The translations under genes were made by a program, and so were the position numbers. The notes under the pieces were generated by a model. That model worked only from the letters and a program-made list of their open reading frames with translations. It was not told the origin of the DNA and searched no databases. Shown piece after piece: positions 55,720-63,321 of a DNA stretch of 64,000 nucleotides. This DNA comes from Thermocrispum municipale DSM 44069. GTDB taxonomy: Bacteria; Actinomycetota; Actinomycetes; Mycobacteriales; Pseudonocardiaceae. How positions within the stretch are numbered: position 1 is the first letter of the stretch; every line of letters begins with the position of its first letter. Location: NCBI RefSeq assembly GCF_000427825.1, contig NZ_ATYT01000005.1, positions 1 through 64,000 of the forward strand, read 5' to 3'.

Positions 55720-55938
55720 ATGTCCGAAACCGGCCGACAGTCCGACTCCGCCGGCGCCGGTAAGCCGGAATCCGTCAACGACAAGCCGGCCCGGCGACCC
55801 GCGGTGACCCGTCAGCGCCTCCAGGAAGTGTTCGGCGAGGTCCTTCCCGAGACGACCTCCGACGAGCGTGACGACGGTTCACCTCGGGACACCGATCGCG
55901 ACGAATGGTTCCTCGCCAACCGGCCGCCGCATCACTAA
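55720..55938 (+). CDS. Small conserved actinobacterial protein, function unknown
   Basis: The 72-aa hydrophilic protein has a Ser/Gly/Pro-rich start, a helix 'TRQRLQEVFGEVLPETTSDE' and an end D-E-W-F-L-A-N-R-P-P-H-H. The W-x-x-x-x-P-P-H-(H/W) tail recurs in short uncharacterised actinobacterial proteins, which supports a real gene. No function recognised. It is followed by a hairpin and then mscL on the other strand. Confidence 0.65.
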   Translation: MSETGRQSDSAGAGKPESVNDKPARRPAVTRQRLQEVFGEVLPETTSDERDDGSPRDTDRDEWFLANRPPHH

Positions 55939-55939
55939 G

Positions 55940-55966
55940 CCGGCGGAGCAGGGTTCCCTCCGCCGG
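55940..55966. terminator. Hairpin between convergent genes
   Basis: CCGGCGGAG (55940-55948) pairs with CTCCGCCGG (55958-55966) around a 9-nt loop, right after the small protein's stop codon and 44 nt from the mscL stop. It may end transcription from both sides. Confidence 0.65.
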
Positions 55967-56010
55967 GGTACCTCGATCGGGCAGCCCCGGCGGAGCCGTG
56001 GTCGCTCGCG

Positions 56011-56412
56011 TTACCGGTTGGCTTGAGCCTTGAGCAGGTCCCGGATCTCGATCAGCAGCTCGTTGTCGCTCGGCGGCTCTTCCTGCTGCGGGATTCCGCG
56101 GCGCGCCTTGATCCGCGCCTGGATCTTGTTGAACGGAACCACGACCAGGAAGTAGACGACCGCAGCGGTCAGCACGAATGTCACCGCGCCGTTGATCACC
56201 GCGCCGAAGTCCAGCACCGACTTCGGGTTACCTTCGACGAGCTGCACCGCGAGCCCGACATCGCTGCCGCCGCCGAGCGCGGCGATCAGCGGATTGATGA
56301 TGCTGTTGGTGAAGATCGAGACCAGGTCGACGAAGGCAGTACCGATGACCACCGCGACCGCGAGTTCGACGATGTTCCCTCGCATCAGGAACTCTTTGAA
56401 CCCCTTGAGCAT
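56011..56412 (-). CDS. mscL: Large-conductance mechanosensitive channel MscL
   Basis: The 133-aa protein has the N-terminal amphipathic 'MLKGFKEFLMRGNIVELAVA', TM1 'VELAVAVVIGTAFVDLVSI', the periplasmic loop, TM2 'GAVTFVLTAAVVYFLVVVPF' and a cytoplasmic charged helix ending 'LIEIRDLLKAQANR'. It opens at high membrane tension to release solutes on osmotic downshock. ATG 56412 is preferred because AAGGAG lies 8 nt upstream; an earlier in-frame GTG abuts that site. Confidence 0.95.
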   Translation of the reverse strand: MLKGFKEFLMRGNIVELAVAVVIGTAFVDLVSIFTNSIINPLIAALGGGSDVGLAVQLVEGNPKSVLDFGAVINGAVTFVLTAAVVYFLVVVPFNKIQARIKARRGIPQQEEPPSDNELLIEIRDLLKAQANR

Positions 56413-56499
56413 GACCAGCACTCCTTGACTGCTCCAACGAACGGGCCTTCCGTTCCCGGCCGCCCTCGCACACTGTGGCCGGCGCCACAGTGGTTGCGG

Positions 56500-57177
56500 C
56501 TACCGCAGGGTAACGGTCACCGGCTGTTTCAGCGACACGGCGGCGAGCCGGTTGGCGGTTGCTGTAGGTAATTGGAGCAGTACTAGCTGCGCACGGTCCG
56601 GTCGGGTCTCATTGTCATCAGCAGTCACAGTGACAACAGTCGCCTGACTGGCGAGTGTGCGGCTCTCGCCGGCGGATTCGGCCATGGTGACCACATCGAC
56701 GAGAGCGCCGGGTTGCAGTAAGGCGGCCACCGCGGGATCGGCGAGGCGGATCGGGACCGTCGCTGTGCCGGGCGCAGCGGATGTGCTGCTTCCCGCGTGT
56801 CCGACCAGCCGCGCGTCGGTGACCGGCTCGCCGCTGCGAGCAGCACCGGACAGCACGCGACCGACTGCGTCCTTGGGAGAGGACAGTGCGCCGGCCGGGA
56901 TCGCGCTCGTCGGCAGCTGGGTGACCCGCACGTCCGCCGCTGCAAGCTTGTGGCCCGCGGACAAGTCCCGGCTGGTGACGACCGCAGGCGCGCGAGGCTC
57001 CTGCGCGCTCGTTGCGGGCTGTGCGGCGAACACTGCGGCCGCGGCGAGTAGCAGCAGCGCCAACGCGCGTCGAGCGAAACCAACTGTCAAGAACGACCTG
57101 CGGATCCGACGTCTCGGCCGCGGCCGGCGAGTCAGCCGCGGAAGCAGGGCGCGAGAGATGCGAGCGATGTCAGGCAT
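56500..57177 (-). CDS. SAF-domain protein (CpaB/RcpC-like), membrane-anchored
   Basis: The 225-aa protein has a strongly basic lead with many Arg, a TM helix 'ALALLLLAAAAVFAAQPATS', then an SAF/AFP-like domain ('VVTSRDLSAGHKLAAADVRV', 'SPKDAVGRVLSGAARSGEPV') and a CpaB-type domain ('VPIRLADPAVAALLQPGALV', 'LVLLQLPTATANRLAAVSL'). CpaB proteins are assembly factors of Flp/Tad pili, but no pilus genes are nearby, and such stand-alone copies are widespread here. ATG 57177 is likely; a GTG three codons earlier is in frame. Confidence 0.82.
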   Translation of the reverse strand: MPDIARISRALLPRLTRRPRPRRRIRRSFLTVGFARRALALLLLAAAAVFAAQPATSAQEPRAPAVVTSRDLSAGHKLAAADVRVTQLPTSAIPAGALSSPKDAVGRVLSGAARSGEPVTDARLVGHAGSSTSAAPGTATVPIRLADPAVAALLQPGALVDVVTMAESAGESRTLASQATVVTVTADDNETRPDRAQLVLLQLPTATANRLAAVSLKQPVTVTLR

Positions 57178-57230
57178 GCCTCGCACGTTATGGATCGCCG
57201 AGCGCTGATCACACCCGTGCGAGCGTCGCC

Positions 57231-57257
57231 TGTGGATAACCCCGTCGTTGTGGACAA
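57231..57257. promoter_or_regulatory. Two DnaA-box-like 9-mers
   Basis: TGTGGATAA (57231-57239) and TGTGGACAA (57249-57257) are the complements of TTATCCACA and TTGTCCACA, the perfect DnaA box and the preferred actinobacterial variant, 18 bp apart in the same orientation between the SAF and Ruc genes. Both match strongly, but two sites alone do not make an origin. Confidence 0.45.
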
Positions 57258-57310
57258 CTCGCCGCTTCGGCGGCCTCCAGTCGCGAAACTGTCAGCGCCG
57301 CGTGCGATGT

Positions 57311-57619
57311 TCAGGAGGCCTTGGACGCAGCGCTCGAACTGGACGAGGGGGAGGACGATGAAGAGCTCGACTTGTCGCTGGACTTGCTCGACGAGCTGCT
57401 GCTCGACGAGCCGTTGGACGCCGAGCCGTTGGAGCTGGACGACGCGCGGGAGTCCGTGCGGTAGAAGCCGCTGCCCTTGAAGATCACGCCGACCGAGCCG
57501 AACAGCTTGCGCAACGGGCCGGAACACTCCGGGCACTCGGTCAGGCTCGCGTCGCTGAACGACTGAACCGCCTCGAACCGGTGGTCACACTGCTTGCAGG
57601 CGTACTGGTAGGTGGGCAC
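57311..57619 (-). CDS. ruc: FmdB-type zinc-ribbon protein, Ruc (redox-regulated chaperone) homologue
   Basis: The 102-aa protein has a zinc ribbon with C8-x2-C11 ('YACKQCDHRF') and C29-x2-C32 ('TECPECSGPLRKLF'), then 'VGVIFKGSGFYRTDSR' and a long, almost pure Ser/Lys disordered tail. This matches M. tuberculosis Rv0991c (Ruc), a chaperone activated when its cysteines are oxidised. GTG 57619 has AGGAG 6-7 nt upstream. A perfect CIRCE operator just upstream indicates HrcA heat-shock control, as reported for Rv0991c. Confidence 0.88.
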   Translation of the reverse strand: MPTYQYACKQCDHRFEAVQSFSDASLTECPECSGPLRKLFGSVGVIFKGSGFYRTDSRASSSSNGSASNGSSSSSSSSKSSDKSSSSSSSPSSSSSAASKAS

Positions 57620-57642
57620 CGAAGACTCCTCATCGGCAAACG

Positions 57643-57669
57643 TTGGCACTCGAGCGGCTCGAGTGCCAA
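57643..57669. promoter_or_regulatory. CIRCE element (HrcA operator) upstream of ruc
   Basis: TTGGCACTC-N9-GAGTGCCAA: perfect 9-9-9 inverted repeat, differing from the consensus TTAGCACTC-N9-GAGTGCTAA by one symmetric base pair. It lies 24-50 nt upstream of the ruc GTG, where HrcA would block initiation. Confidence 0.92.
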
Positions 57670-58083
57670 CTCCATTGTGCGTTATCGAATTCTGCGCTGG
57701 CAAACGGGTCTAGCTCACACATCGACGCGGTCGCCGCGGGCAAGCTACGACGTTGCGGTGGATCGACGGTGCGTGCTCGCCGGCAGCCTTCACACGATAC
57801 GGGTGCGGATCGCCTGCCGCGGACAACGGGGTTGGCAGCAGCGGGTCGCGGGTTTGCGGCACGGCATGCGGGTCACAGGCGTGGGGCGCAGCATGCCGGC
57901 TCGGGCTTGCGGCACAGCAAGGCGGGTCACGAGCGCGGGGCCGCGGCATGCGGGATGCGGCGTCTGAAGGATGAGGTGCGGAGACGCGGCATCGGAGCGA
58001 ATCCACCCGCCGCGCGGAAACCCCGGCCGAGTTCCCCCAGGGGCCTCGGCTCGCGAGAAGTTCGCGCTTCCAGCGCTGGGGAC
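57670..58083. other. Gap with an imperfect tandem repeat
   Basis: No gene is supported in these 414 bases between ruc and the cyclo-ligase stop. Two imperfect copies of a roughly 45-bp unit beginning TTGCGGCAC and ending GCATGC lie at about 57854-57896 and 57907-57952. Otherwise nothing was recognised. Confidence 0.45.
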
Positions 58084-58701
58084 TCACCTTCCCAGACGCC
58101 GATACCCCTCGTGCGGGGTGACCACCGAGGTGAGCCGAGCGTCGTGCGGCTCGGCGGGCAGCTCGGCCACGAACTCCGAGTCCCGCACCACGCCGACCAG
58201 ATCAGCCTCGGGATCGGCCAGGGGCAGGGTTCGGTCGTAGTAGCCCGCGCCACGCCCGAGTCGCACGCCACGTGAGTCGACCGCGAGCGCGGGTACGAAC
58301 ACCAGGCCTGCTTCGGCGATGGTTTCCGGTGGCATCCGGTCGCCGGTCGGCTCGAGCAGTCCGGGCAGCGGCCCTTCCGCGAGTCCGTCGCGCCCTTCGT
58401 AGACCGTCCACAGCAGCGGGACGCGACGTCTGGGTACTACGGGCACGAGCACGCGGGCTCCGGCATCCCGCAGCGTGTCGGCCAACTGCACCGTGCCGGG
58501 CTCGGTGCCGAACGGCACATAGCAGGCGACGGTGTCCGCGCCGTGCGATGCCGCGACCTCGGCCACGCGTTCGGCCAGCAGCTCGGCCTCTCTGGCGTGC
58601 TCTTCGGCGGACACGGCGTCGCGTTCGGCGAGCAGATGGGTTCGCCATTCGTGCTTGGTCCACGCCCGTTGAGCGCCACGGGCCGGTTCGTTCCCGGACA
58701 C
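58084..58701 (-). CDS. 5-formyltetrahydrofolate cyclo-ligase
   Basis: The 205-aa protein has 'WRTHLLAERDAVSAEEHARE' at the start, 'VACYVPFGTEPGTVQLADTL', 'RVLVPVV' and the active-site signature 'LVFVPALAVDSRGVRLGRGA' followed by G-Y-Y-D-R. It converts 5-formyl-THF to 5,10-methenyl-THF with ATP. GTG 58701 gives 8-nt spacing from GAGG; GTG 58710 is the longer alternative. It is divergent from galU, with about 23 bp between starts, the same order as M. tuberculosis Rv0992c-galU. Confidence 0.92.
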   Translation of the reverse strand: MSGNEPARGAQRAWTKHEWRTHLLAERDAVSAEEHAREAELLAERVAEVAASHGADTVACYVPFGTEPGTVQLADTLRDAGARVLVPVVPRRRVPLLWTVYEGRDGLAEGPLPGLLEPTGDRMPPETIAEAGLVFVPALAVDSRGVRLGRGAGYYDRTLPLADPEADLVGVVRDSEFVAELPAEPHDARLTSVVTPHEGYRRLGR

Positions 58702-58724
58702 GTACACCACCTCACGTTAGGCTC

Positions 58725-59630
58725 ATGGCCATGACGGCCAGCGAAGAGCACCAGACGTTCACGACCGCCATCGTGCCCGCCGCCGGCCTGGGCACGCGCT
58801 TTCTTCCCACTACCAAATCGGTTCCCAAAGAGCTACTGCCCGTCGTGGACACGCCTGGCATCGAGCTGGTCGCCACCGAGGCCGCGGAGGCCGGAGCCAA
58901 GCGACTGGTCATCGTGACGTCTCCGTCGAAGCAGTCGGTCGTCGACTATTTCCGGCCCGCGCCGGAACTCGAGCAGTCGCTGCAGGCCAAAGGTAAGGAC
59001 GACCAGCTCGCTAAGGTTCGCCGGGCTCCCAGCCTGATCGACGTGGAAGTGGCCATCCAGGAAGAAGCGCTCGGTCTCGGTCACGCAGTGGCCTGTGCCG
59101 AGAACAATCTCGGCCCGGACGACGACGCGGTCGCCGTATTGCTCCCGGACGACCTCGTGCTGCCCAGAGGCGTGCTGGAACGGATGGCGAAGGTGCGCGC
59201 CGAATACGGCGGCAGCGTGTTGTGCGCGTTCGACATCCCGAAAGAGGAGATCTCCGCCTACGGCGTCTTCGACGTCACCGACACCGGCGACGCCGACATC
59301 AAGAAGGTCAACGGCATGGTGGAGAAGCCGCCCGCCGACCAGGCCCCGTCGACCTTCGCCGCGGCCGGCCGCTACTTGCTGGACCGCGCCATCTTCGACG
59401 CGTTGCGGCGAATCACCCCGGGCAGCGGGGGTGAACTCCAGCTCACCGACGCCGTGGGCCTGCTGATCGAGGAAGGGCATCCGGTGCACGTGGTGGTGCA
59501 CCGCGGTCCCCGCCACGATCTCGGCAATCCCGGCGGTTTCCTGCGAGCCGCGATCGACTTCGCGCTGGACGATCCGGAGTACGGTCCGAGCTTGAAGACC
59601 TGGTTGACGGACAGAATCGCACGACCATGA
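58725..59630 (+). CDS. galU: UTP-glucose-1-phosphate uridylyltransferase
   Basis: The 301-aa nucleotidyltransferase has 'AIVPAAGLGTRFLPTTKSVP' and K-E-L-L-P-V-V-D-T-P, 'VEVAIQEEALGLGHAVACAE', 'AVLLPDDLVL' and 'VNGMVEKPPADQAPS', all GalU hallmarks. It makes UDP-glucose for cell-wall and polysaccharide synthesis. ATG 58725 or 58731 may be the start; AGG lies 3 or 9 nt upstream. The stop overlaps glp by 4 nt. Confidence 0.94.
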   Translation: MAMTASEEHQTFTTAIVPAAGLGTRFLPTTKSVPKELLPVVDTPGIELVATEAAEAGAKRLVIVTSPSKQSVVDYFRPAPELEQSLQAKGKDDQLAKVRRAPSLIDVEVAIQEEALGLGHAVACAENNLGPDDDAVAVLLPDDLVLPRGVLERMAKVRAEYGGSVLCAFDIPKEEISAYGVFDVTDTGDADIKKVNGMVEKPPADQAPSTFAAAGRYLLDRAIFDALRRITPGSGGELQLTDAVGLLIEEGHPVHVVVHRGPRHDLGNPGGFLRAAIDFALDDPEYGPSLKTWLTDRIARP

Positions 59631-60949
59631 CCACACCAGAGCAGCAGCACGAGGGCCACGTCGGTGCCGACATGGCAGGCACGATGGTGTCCGGGACCGA
59701 CCAGATGGCACCGGATGACGACTTCCGGTCGGTCGACGACCACCTGGCCCGGGTGCTGGCCGCCGCGGTGCGGCCGAGGCCGGTGCGAGTGGCGATCTCG
59801 GAATCCCAAGGGCTGTTGTGCGCGGAGGAAGTGGTCGCTCAGCAGGCGCTGCCAGGTTTCGACCAAGCCGCGGTCGACGGGTACGCGGTGCGCAGCGTGG
59901 ACGTGCGGGAAGCGACGGAGGACAACCCGATCGAACTGCCGGTGGTCGGGGAGATCCACGCCGGATCGCGGCAGCCGCGGCGCCTGCAGCCAGGCCAAGC
60001 GGTGCGAGTGGCGACCGGTGCGCCGCTACCCACGCTGGCCGACGCCGTGGTGCCGGTGAAGTACACCAACGGCCACCTGGCCCGGGTCGCCGTCATGCGC
60101 AGCGTGCCGTCGGCGGCGTACCTGCGGCGCATGGGCGAGGACGTGCAGATCGGTGATGTCGCGGTCCGCAAAGGCGACATCATCGGTTCCGCTCAGGTGG
60201 GTCTGCTTGCCGCGGTCGGTCGGTCCAAAGTGCTGGTGTACCCACGTCCGCGCGTGTCGATCATCTCGGTCGGCGACGAGCTGGTGGACGTCGATCGCAC
60301 GCCGACGGTCGGGCAGGTCTACGACGTGAACTCCTACGCGCTGGCCGCCGCCGCGCGCGACGCCGGTGCCGAGGTCAGCCGTGTCGGCATTGTGTCGACC
60401 GAGGCGAGCAGGTTGCGGGAGGTCGTCGAGGGCCGCTTGCTGATGTCGGAGATCGTCGTCATCGCCGGGGGAGCGGGCGGTAGCGCGGGCGAGGACGTGC
60501 GCGCGGCGCTGTCCGACCTCGGGCACATCGACGAGACCCGCGTGGCCATGCACCCCGGGTCGACGCAAGGGTTCGGGCGGCTGGGACCCGATTCCGTGCC
60601 GACCTTCCTGCTGCCCGCCAACCCGATGAGTGCGCTGGTGGTCTTCGAGGTCTTCGTGCGCCCGTTGATCAAGGCGGCGCGCGGCGCACGCAACCCGCAT
60701 CGCCGCGTGATCAATGCCCGGTTGTTGTCCCCGATCTCGTCCGTGCACGGCAGGCGGGGCTACCTCCGCGGGCAGCTCATGCGCGACGAGAGCACCGGGG
60801 AGTACCTCGTGCAGCCGCTCGGCATCTCGGGGACGAACATGCTGTCCTCGTTGGCCGAGGCGAACTGTTTGATCACTGTGGGTGAACTGCAGACCGAGAT
60901 CGCCTCGGGGGAAGAAGTGCAGGTCGCCTTCCTCGCGCAGCGCGGCTAA
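59627..60949 (+). CDS. glp: Gephyrin-like molybdotransferase Glp (MoeA family)
   Basis: The 440-aa MoeA-fold protein has 'VDDHLARVLAAAVRPRPVRV', 'LPGFDQAAVDGYAVRS', 'VRVATGAPLPTLADAVVPVK', 'ISVGDELVDVDRTPTVGQVY' and 'NSYALAAAARDAGAEV'. Two MoeA active-site phrases are altered: 'AGGAGGSAGED' for the S-G-G-V-S-V-G box and 'LLPANP' for L-P-G-N-P. That agrees with the actinobacterial Glp branch, known in corynebacteria to act with GlpR at the divisome instead of only in cofactor synthesis. A 30-residue unstructured lead precedes the fold. ATGA overlap with galU. Confidence 0.87.
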   Translation: MTTPEQQHEGHVGADMAGTMVSGTDQMAPDDDFRSVDDHLARVLAAAVRPRPVRVAISESQGLLCAEEVVAQQALPGFDQAAVDGYAVRSVDVREATEDNPIELPVVGEIHAGSRQPRRLQPGQAVRVATGAPLPTLADAVVPVKYTNGHLARVAVMRSVPSAAYLRRMGEDVQIGDVAVRKGDIIGSAQVGLLAAVGRSKVLVYPRPRVSIISVGDELVDVDRTPTVGQVYDVNSYALAAAARDAGAEVSRVGIVSTEASRLREVVEGRLLMSEIVVIAGGAGGSAGEDVRAALSDLGHIDETRVAMHPGSTQGFGRLGPDSVPTFLLPANPMSALVVFEVFVRPLIKAARGARNPHRRVINARLLSPISSVHGRRGYLRGQLMRDESTGEYLVQPLGISGTNMLSSLAEANCLITVGELQTEIASGEEVQVAFLAQRG

Positions 60950-60959
60950 CGTGCGGCAC

Positions 60960-61637
60960 ATGTCGCGGCCGCAGCAGCCCGCTGGGATGGCGGGGCAACC
61001 GGATGGCAAGCACCCCGGCTGGCCCGCGCGGCTGGGCACGTTGCGGGTGCGCGCGGGAGACGTCGCCCTCCGGCCGGTTCGCCTCCGCGATGGTGGCCCG
61101 TGGCGGCGCATCCGGGTGCGCGACCGTGACTACTTGCAGCGCTGGGAGCCGTCGGCGCCGGGAACGTGGCAGGAGCGGCACAGCGGGCTCAGTTGGACGA
61201 CGCAGTGGGCGGGCCTGCGCACGCTGGCCCGGCGCGGTGCCTGTCTGCCCTTCGCGATCACCGTCAACGGTGTTTTCGCTGGTCAAGTGACCATCGGCAA
61301 TATCGTGCGGGCCTCGCTGCAATCCGCATGGATCGGCTACTGGGTGGATTCGGAGCTGGCGTCGAAAGGTGTCGCGACCGCCGCCGTCGCCCTGGCGGTG
61401 GACCACGCGTTCTCCGACGCGGCGCTGCACCGCCTCGAAGCGACCGTGCGTCCGGACAACGCGGCCAGTCTCCGCGTGCTGACCAAGCACGGCTTCCGCG
61501 AGGAAGGCTTGTTCGAGCGCTACCTCTACGTCGACGGCGCCTGGCGAGACCACGTGTGTTTCGCGCTCACCGCGGAGGAAACCGGGAGCGGATTGGTGGC
61601 GCGCCTGATCGACCGCGGCGGCGCCGAGCGCGTTTGA
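60960..61637 (+). CDS. rimJ: GNAT acetyltransferase, RimJ-like
   Basis: The 225-aa protein has the RimJ/RimL GNAT core: 'VALRPVRLRDGGPWRRIRVR', 'AITVNGVFAGQVTIGNIV', 'AWIGYWVDSELASKGVATAA' (acetyl-CoA loop with changed Q/R-x-x-G-x-G/A, here S-K-G-V-A-T) and 'LHRLEATVRPDNAASLRVLT' plus K-H-G-F-R-E-E-G. N-terminal acetylation of a ribosomal or other protein is expected. Start at ATG 60960 or the later ATG 60987. The position after glp matches Rv0994-Rv0995. Confidence 0.88.
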   Translation: MSRPQQPAGMAGQPDGKHPGWPARLGTLRVRAGDVALRPVRLRDGGPWRRIRVRDRDYLQRWEPSAPGTWQERHSGLSWTTQWAGLRTLARRGACLPFAITVNGVFAGQVTIGNIVRASLQSAWIGYWVDSELASKGVATAAVALAVDHAFSDAALHRLEATVRPDNAASLRVLTKHGFREEGLFERYLYVDGAWRDHVCFALTAEETGSGLVARLIDRGGAERV

Positions 61638-61766
61638 CGAAGTTCTGCATGACTTGCCCCGATCCGGTGACGACTTTCCGTGATCGATTACGGCGAGCCT
61701 CCAAGCGATCTGTTACTGGTGTGACTAGCGTGACGAGAACATGTAGGAGTGCAGCGGGGAGCCGAG

Positions 61767-62654
61767 ATGCCGAGCTCGTTGATCATCGTCGCGCTTGCGG
61801 TCGCGTGGCTTGTCGTGCTCGTACCGATGGTCGTGCGCAAACGGCAGGAAATCGCCGAGACAGGCGATGACGCGTTGGCATCCCGGGTGGTGCGTGGCGG
61901 CCGGGACGACGTCGTCGACCAGGAGGAGGAGGCCATGCCCGAATCCAGCGAACACGACGAGGACCACTACGAGGACGCCGAGGAAGTCGAGGCGCGAAGC
62001 GGCCACGACGACGCCGAGGACGAACAGTTCGGTGACGAGCGTCTCACCCGTGCGGATGCGGAGCTCGACGACGACTACGGGGAGCCACTGCCGCGACCGC
62101 AGCGTCGCTACCGGCCCGGTCGCGGCGGGTTCGATCCGCACGCGGCGGAGCTGGCCGCGCGGGCGAAGTATGCGTTCCGTCAGCGGGTCGTGCTGACTCT
62201 GCTGGCCACGATCGTGCTGTCCGCCATCGTCGCCGGAGTGGCGTTCACCCCACTGTTCTGGCTGACCGGTGCGGCAACGGTGGTTCTCGCCAGCTACCTG
62301 GCCTACCTGCGCAGGCAGGTGCGCATCGAGAACGAGATCCGCCAGCGCAGGATGGCGAGGCTGGCCGGGGCGCGCGCGGCCGAGCGGCGGCGCATCCGGG
62401 ACGACGAGCTCGATCGCGTCTACGACCGCAGGTTCGAGCGCGACCTGCGAGCCGAGTACCACGAGGACTACGAGGACTACGACGACGAGTACGACGTGGA
62501 GGAGGAGCCGGTGCAGCTGGTGGAGCGTCGGCCGCGCGAGAGGCCTCAGCCGCCGCGAAACGCGGTGGTCGTCGACGTCTACGACGAGGACCCGGCGTTC
62601 CACGAGCTGGCGGAGCCCGACCTTCCGATGTATCGGCGGGCGGTGGGTGAATAA
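61767..62654 (+). CDS. glpR: Membrane receptor GlpR for the gephyrin-like protein
   Basis: The 295-aa protein has an N-terminal helix 'SSLIIVALAVAWLVVLVPMV' followed by R-K-R-Q-E, a very acidic cytoplasmic region of about 85 residues (runs of D/E), two further helices 'VVLTLLATIVLSAIVAGVAF' and 'WLTGAATVVLASYLAYL', and an Arg- then Asp/Glu/Tyr-rich tail. This is the plan of corynebacterial GlpR, which binds Glp and links it to Wag31 and FtsZ. ATG 61767 has GGGGAG 6 nt upstream. Its position after glp-rimJ supports the call. Confidence 0.85.
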   Translation: MPSSLIIVALAVAWLVVLVPMVVRKRQEIAETGDDALASRVVRGGRDDVVDQEEEAMPESSEHDEDHYEDAEEVEARSGHDDAEDEQFGDERLTRADAELDDDYGEPLPRPQRRYRPGRGGFDPHAAELAARAKYAFRQRVVLTLLATIVLSAIVAGVAFTPLFWLTGAATVVLASYLAYLRRQVRIENEIRQRRMARLAGARAAERRRIRDDELDRVYDRRFERDLRAEYHEDYEDYDDEYDVEEEPVQLVERRPRERPQPPRNAVVVDVYDEDPAFHELAEPDLPMYRRAVGE

Positions 62655-62705
62655 CCCCTCCCGCACGGCTTGATCGAGCGGCTTGCTATGCTCATCGAGC
62701 CGCTA

Positions 62706-62778
62706 GGGGCTGTAGCGCAGTTGGTAGCGCGCCTCGTTCGCATCGAGGAGGTCAGGGGTTCGATTCCCCTCAGCTCCA
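62706..62778 (+). tRNA. tRNA-Ala (anticodon CGC)
   Basis: The 73-nt cloverleaf has acceptor GGGGCTG/CAGCTCC (one G-T pair), D-arm GTAGCGCAGTTGGTAGCGC, anticodon stem CCTCG/CGAGG with loop TTCGCAT (anticodon CGC, codon GCG), T-arm AGGGGTTCGATTCCCCT and discriminator A. CCA is not encoded (the next bases are CCC). Confidence 0.95.
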
Positions 62779-62849
62779 CCCCGCGCACAAGGCTCGAACC
62801 CCTGCCCGACGAATCGTTGGCAGGGGTTCGAGCCTTGTGCGCGGGGTGG
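62776..62849. repeat. 31-bp perfect palindromic stem after tRNA-Ala
   Basis: Bases 62776-62806 pair without mismatch with 62819-62849 around a 12-nt loop (CGACGAATCGTT). The stem includes the last bases of tRNA-Ala on one side and the 3' end of the tRNA-Lys fragment on the other, and it carries T-arm-like GGTTCGAGCC. It may terminate both tRNAs, though no T-run follows. Confidence 0.8.
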
Positions 62850-62888
62850 GCCCCGTGGGACTCGAACCCACAACCCACGGATTAAAAG
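62847..62888 (-). pseudogene. 3' half of a tRNA-Lys gene (attachment-site footprint candidate)
   Basis: On the minus strand the 42 bases read CTTTTAATCC (anticodon loop TTT and stem), GTGGGTTGTGGG, T-loop TTCGAGT, CCCAC and acceptor GGGGCCC with A. The 5' half (acceptor strand and D-arm) is absent; upstream bases do not fold. Partial tRNAs from anticodon loop to 3' end are the usual attL/attR left by tyrosine integrases. Confidence 0.7.
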
Positions 62889-63321
62889 AACGCCGCTCCG
62901 CGCAACATGCCCGCAATTTCGGTGTCATGAGTGGCATGTCGCACCGCATCAGTCGCTCCACGCACCACCGATAGACGTCCTTTCGCACCACGTTTGATCC
63001 CACGACTCCCGTGCAGGAAATCTGTGCGGCCCGTAGGTCGCGGGCGGTCGCGGCATGCTGGCCGCTTGTCGGCCGCGTGATGTCAGTCGGCACGAGGCCC
63101 GCCAGACAGGGCCTCGTGCGACCCGGATCAGCGCTTGCTGGAGGCGGCGGGGACACCGTCTAGAACGCATCATCGGGTGTTGCCCGCAAATGCCTGGCTC
63201 CCCGGCCCTCGACGATGAAGCGCCGTGCTCAAGATCTGGCTCGGCTGTTGACTCCCCTGGGGAGTTGTGGTTACGTCCCCGACGACGGGGTTGATTGTTG
63301 ACAATCTACAAGAGGTGGACA
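62889..63321. other. Gap before the symporter gene
   Basis: No gene was recognised in these 433 bases; open frames here are shadows or read the tRNA fragment antisense. The last 75 bases hold the operator-like dyads listed separately. Confidence 0.5.
63251..63306. promoter_or_regulatory. Operator-like dyads upstream of the symporter gene
   Basis: ACTCCCC-T-GGGGAGT (63251-63265) and GATTGT-TG-ACAATC (63293-63306) are short perfect inverted repeats. The second has the ATTGTTGACAAT form of FadR-subfamily GntR operators and lies 16 nt before the start codon, so repression of the symporter gene by an off-window GntR regulator is likely. Confidence 0.5.

Noticed and set aside
62776-62849. Classic Rho-independent terminator
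   Set aside because: The stem is very strong, but no T-run follows on either strand, so it is listed as a palindrome rather than a confirmed terminator.
62770-63156. Minus-strand gene of 128 codons after tRNA-Ala
   Set aside because: It reads through the palindrome and the tRNA-Lys fragment; the V-V-G-S-S-P-T-G-P-T peptide is a tRNA translation artefact.
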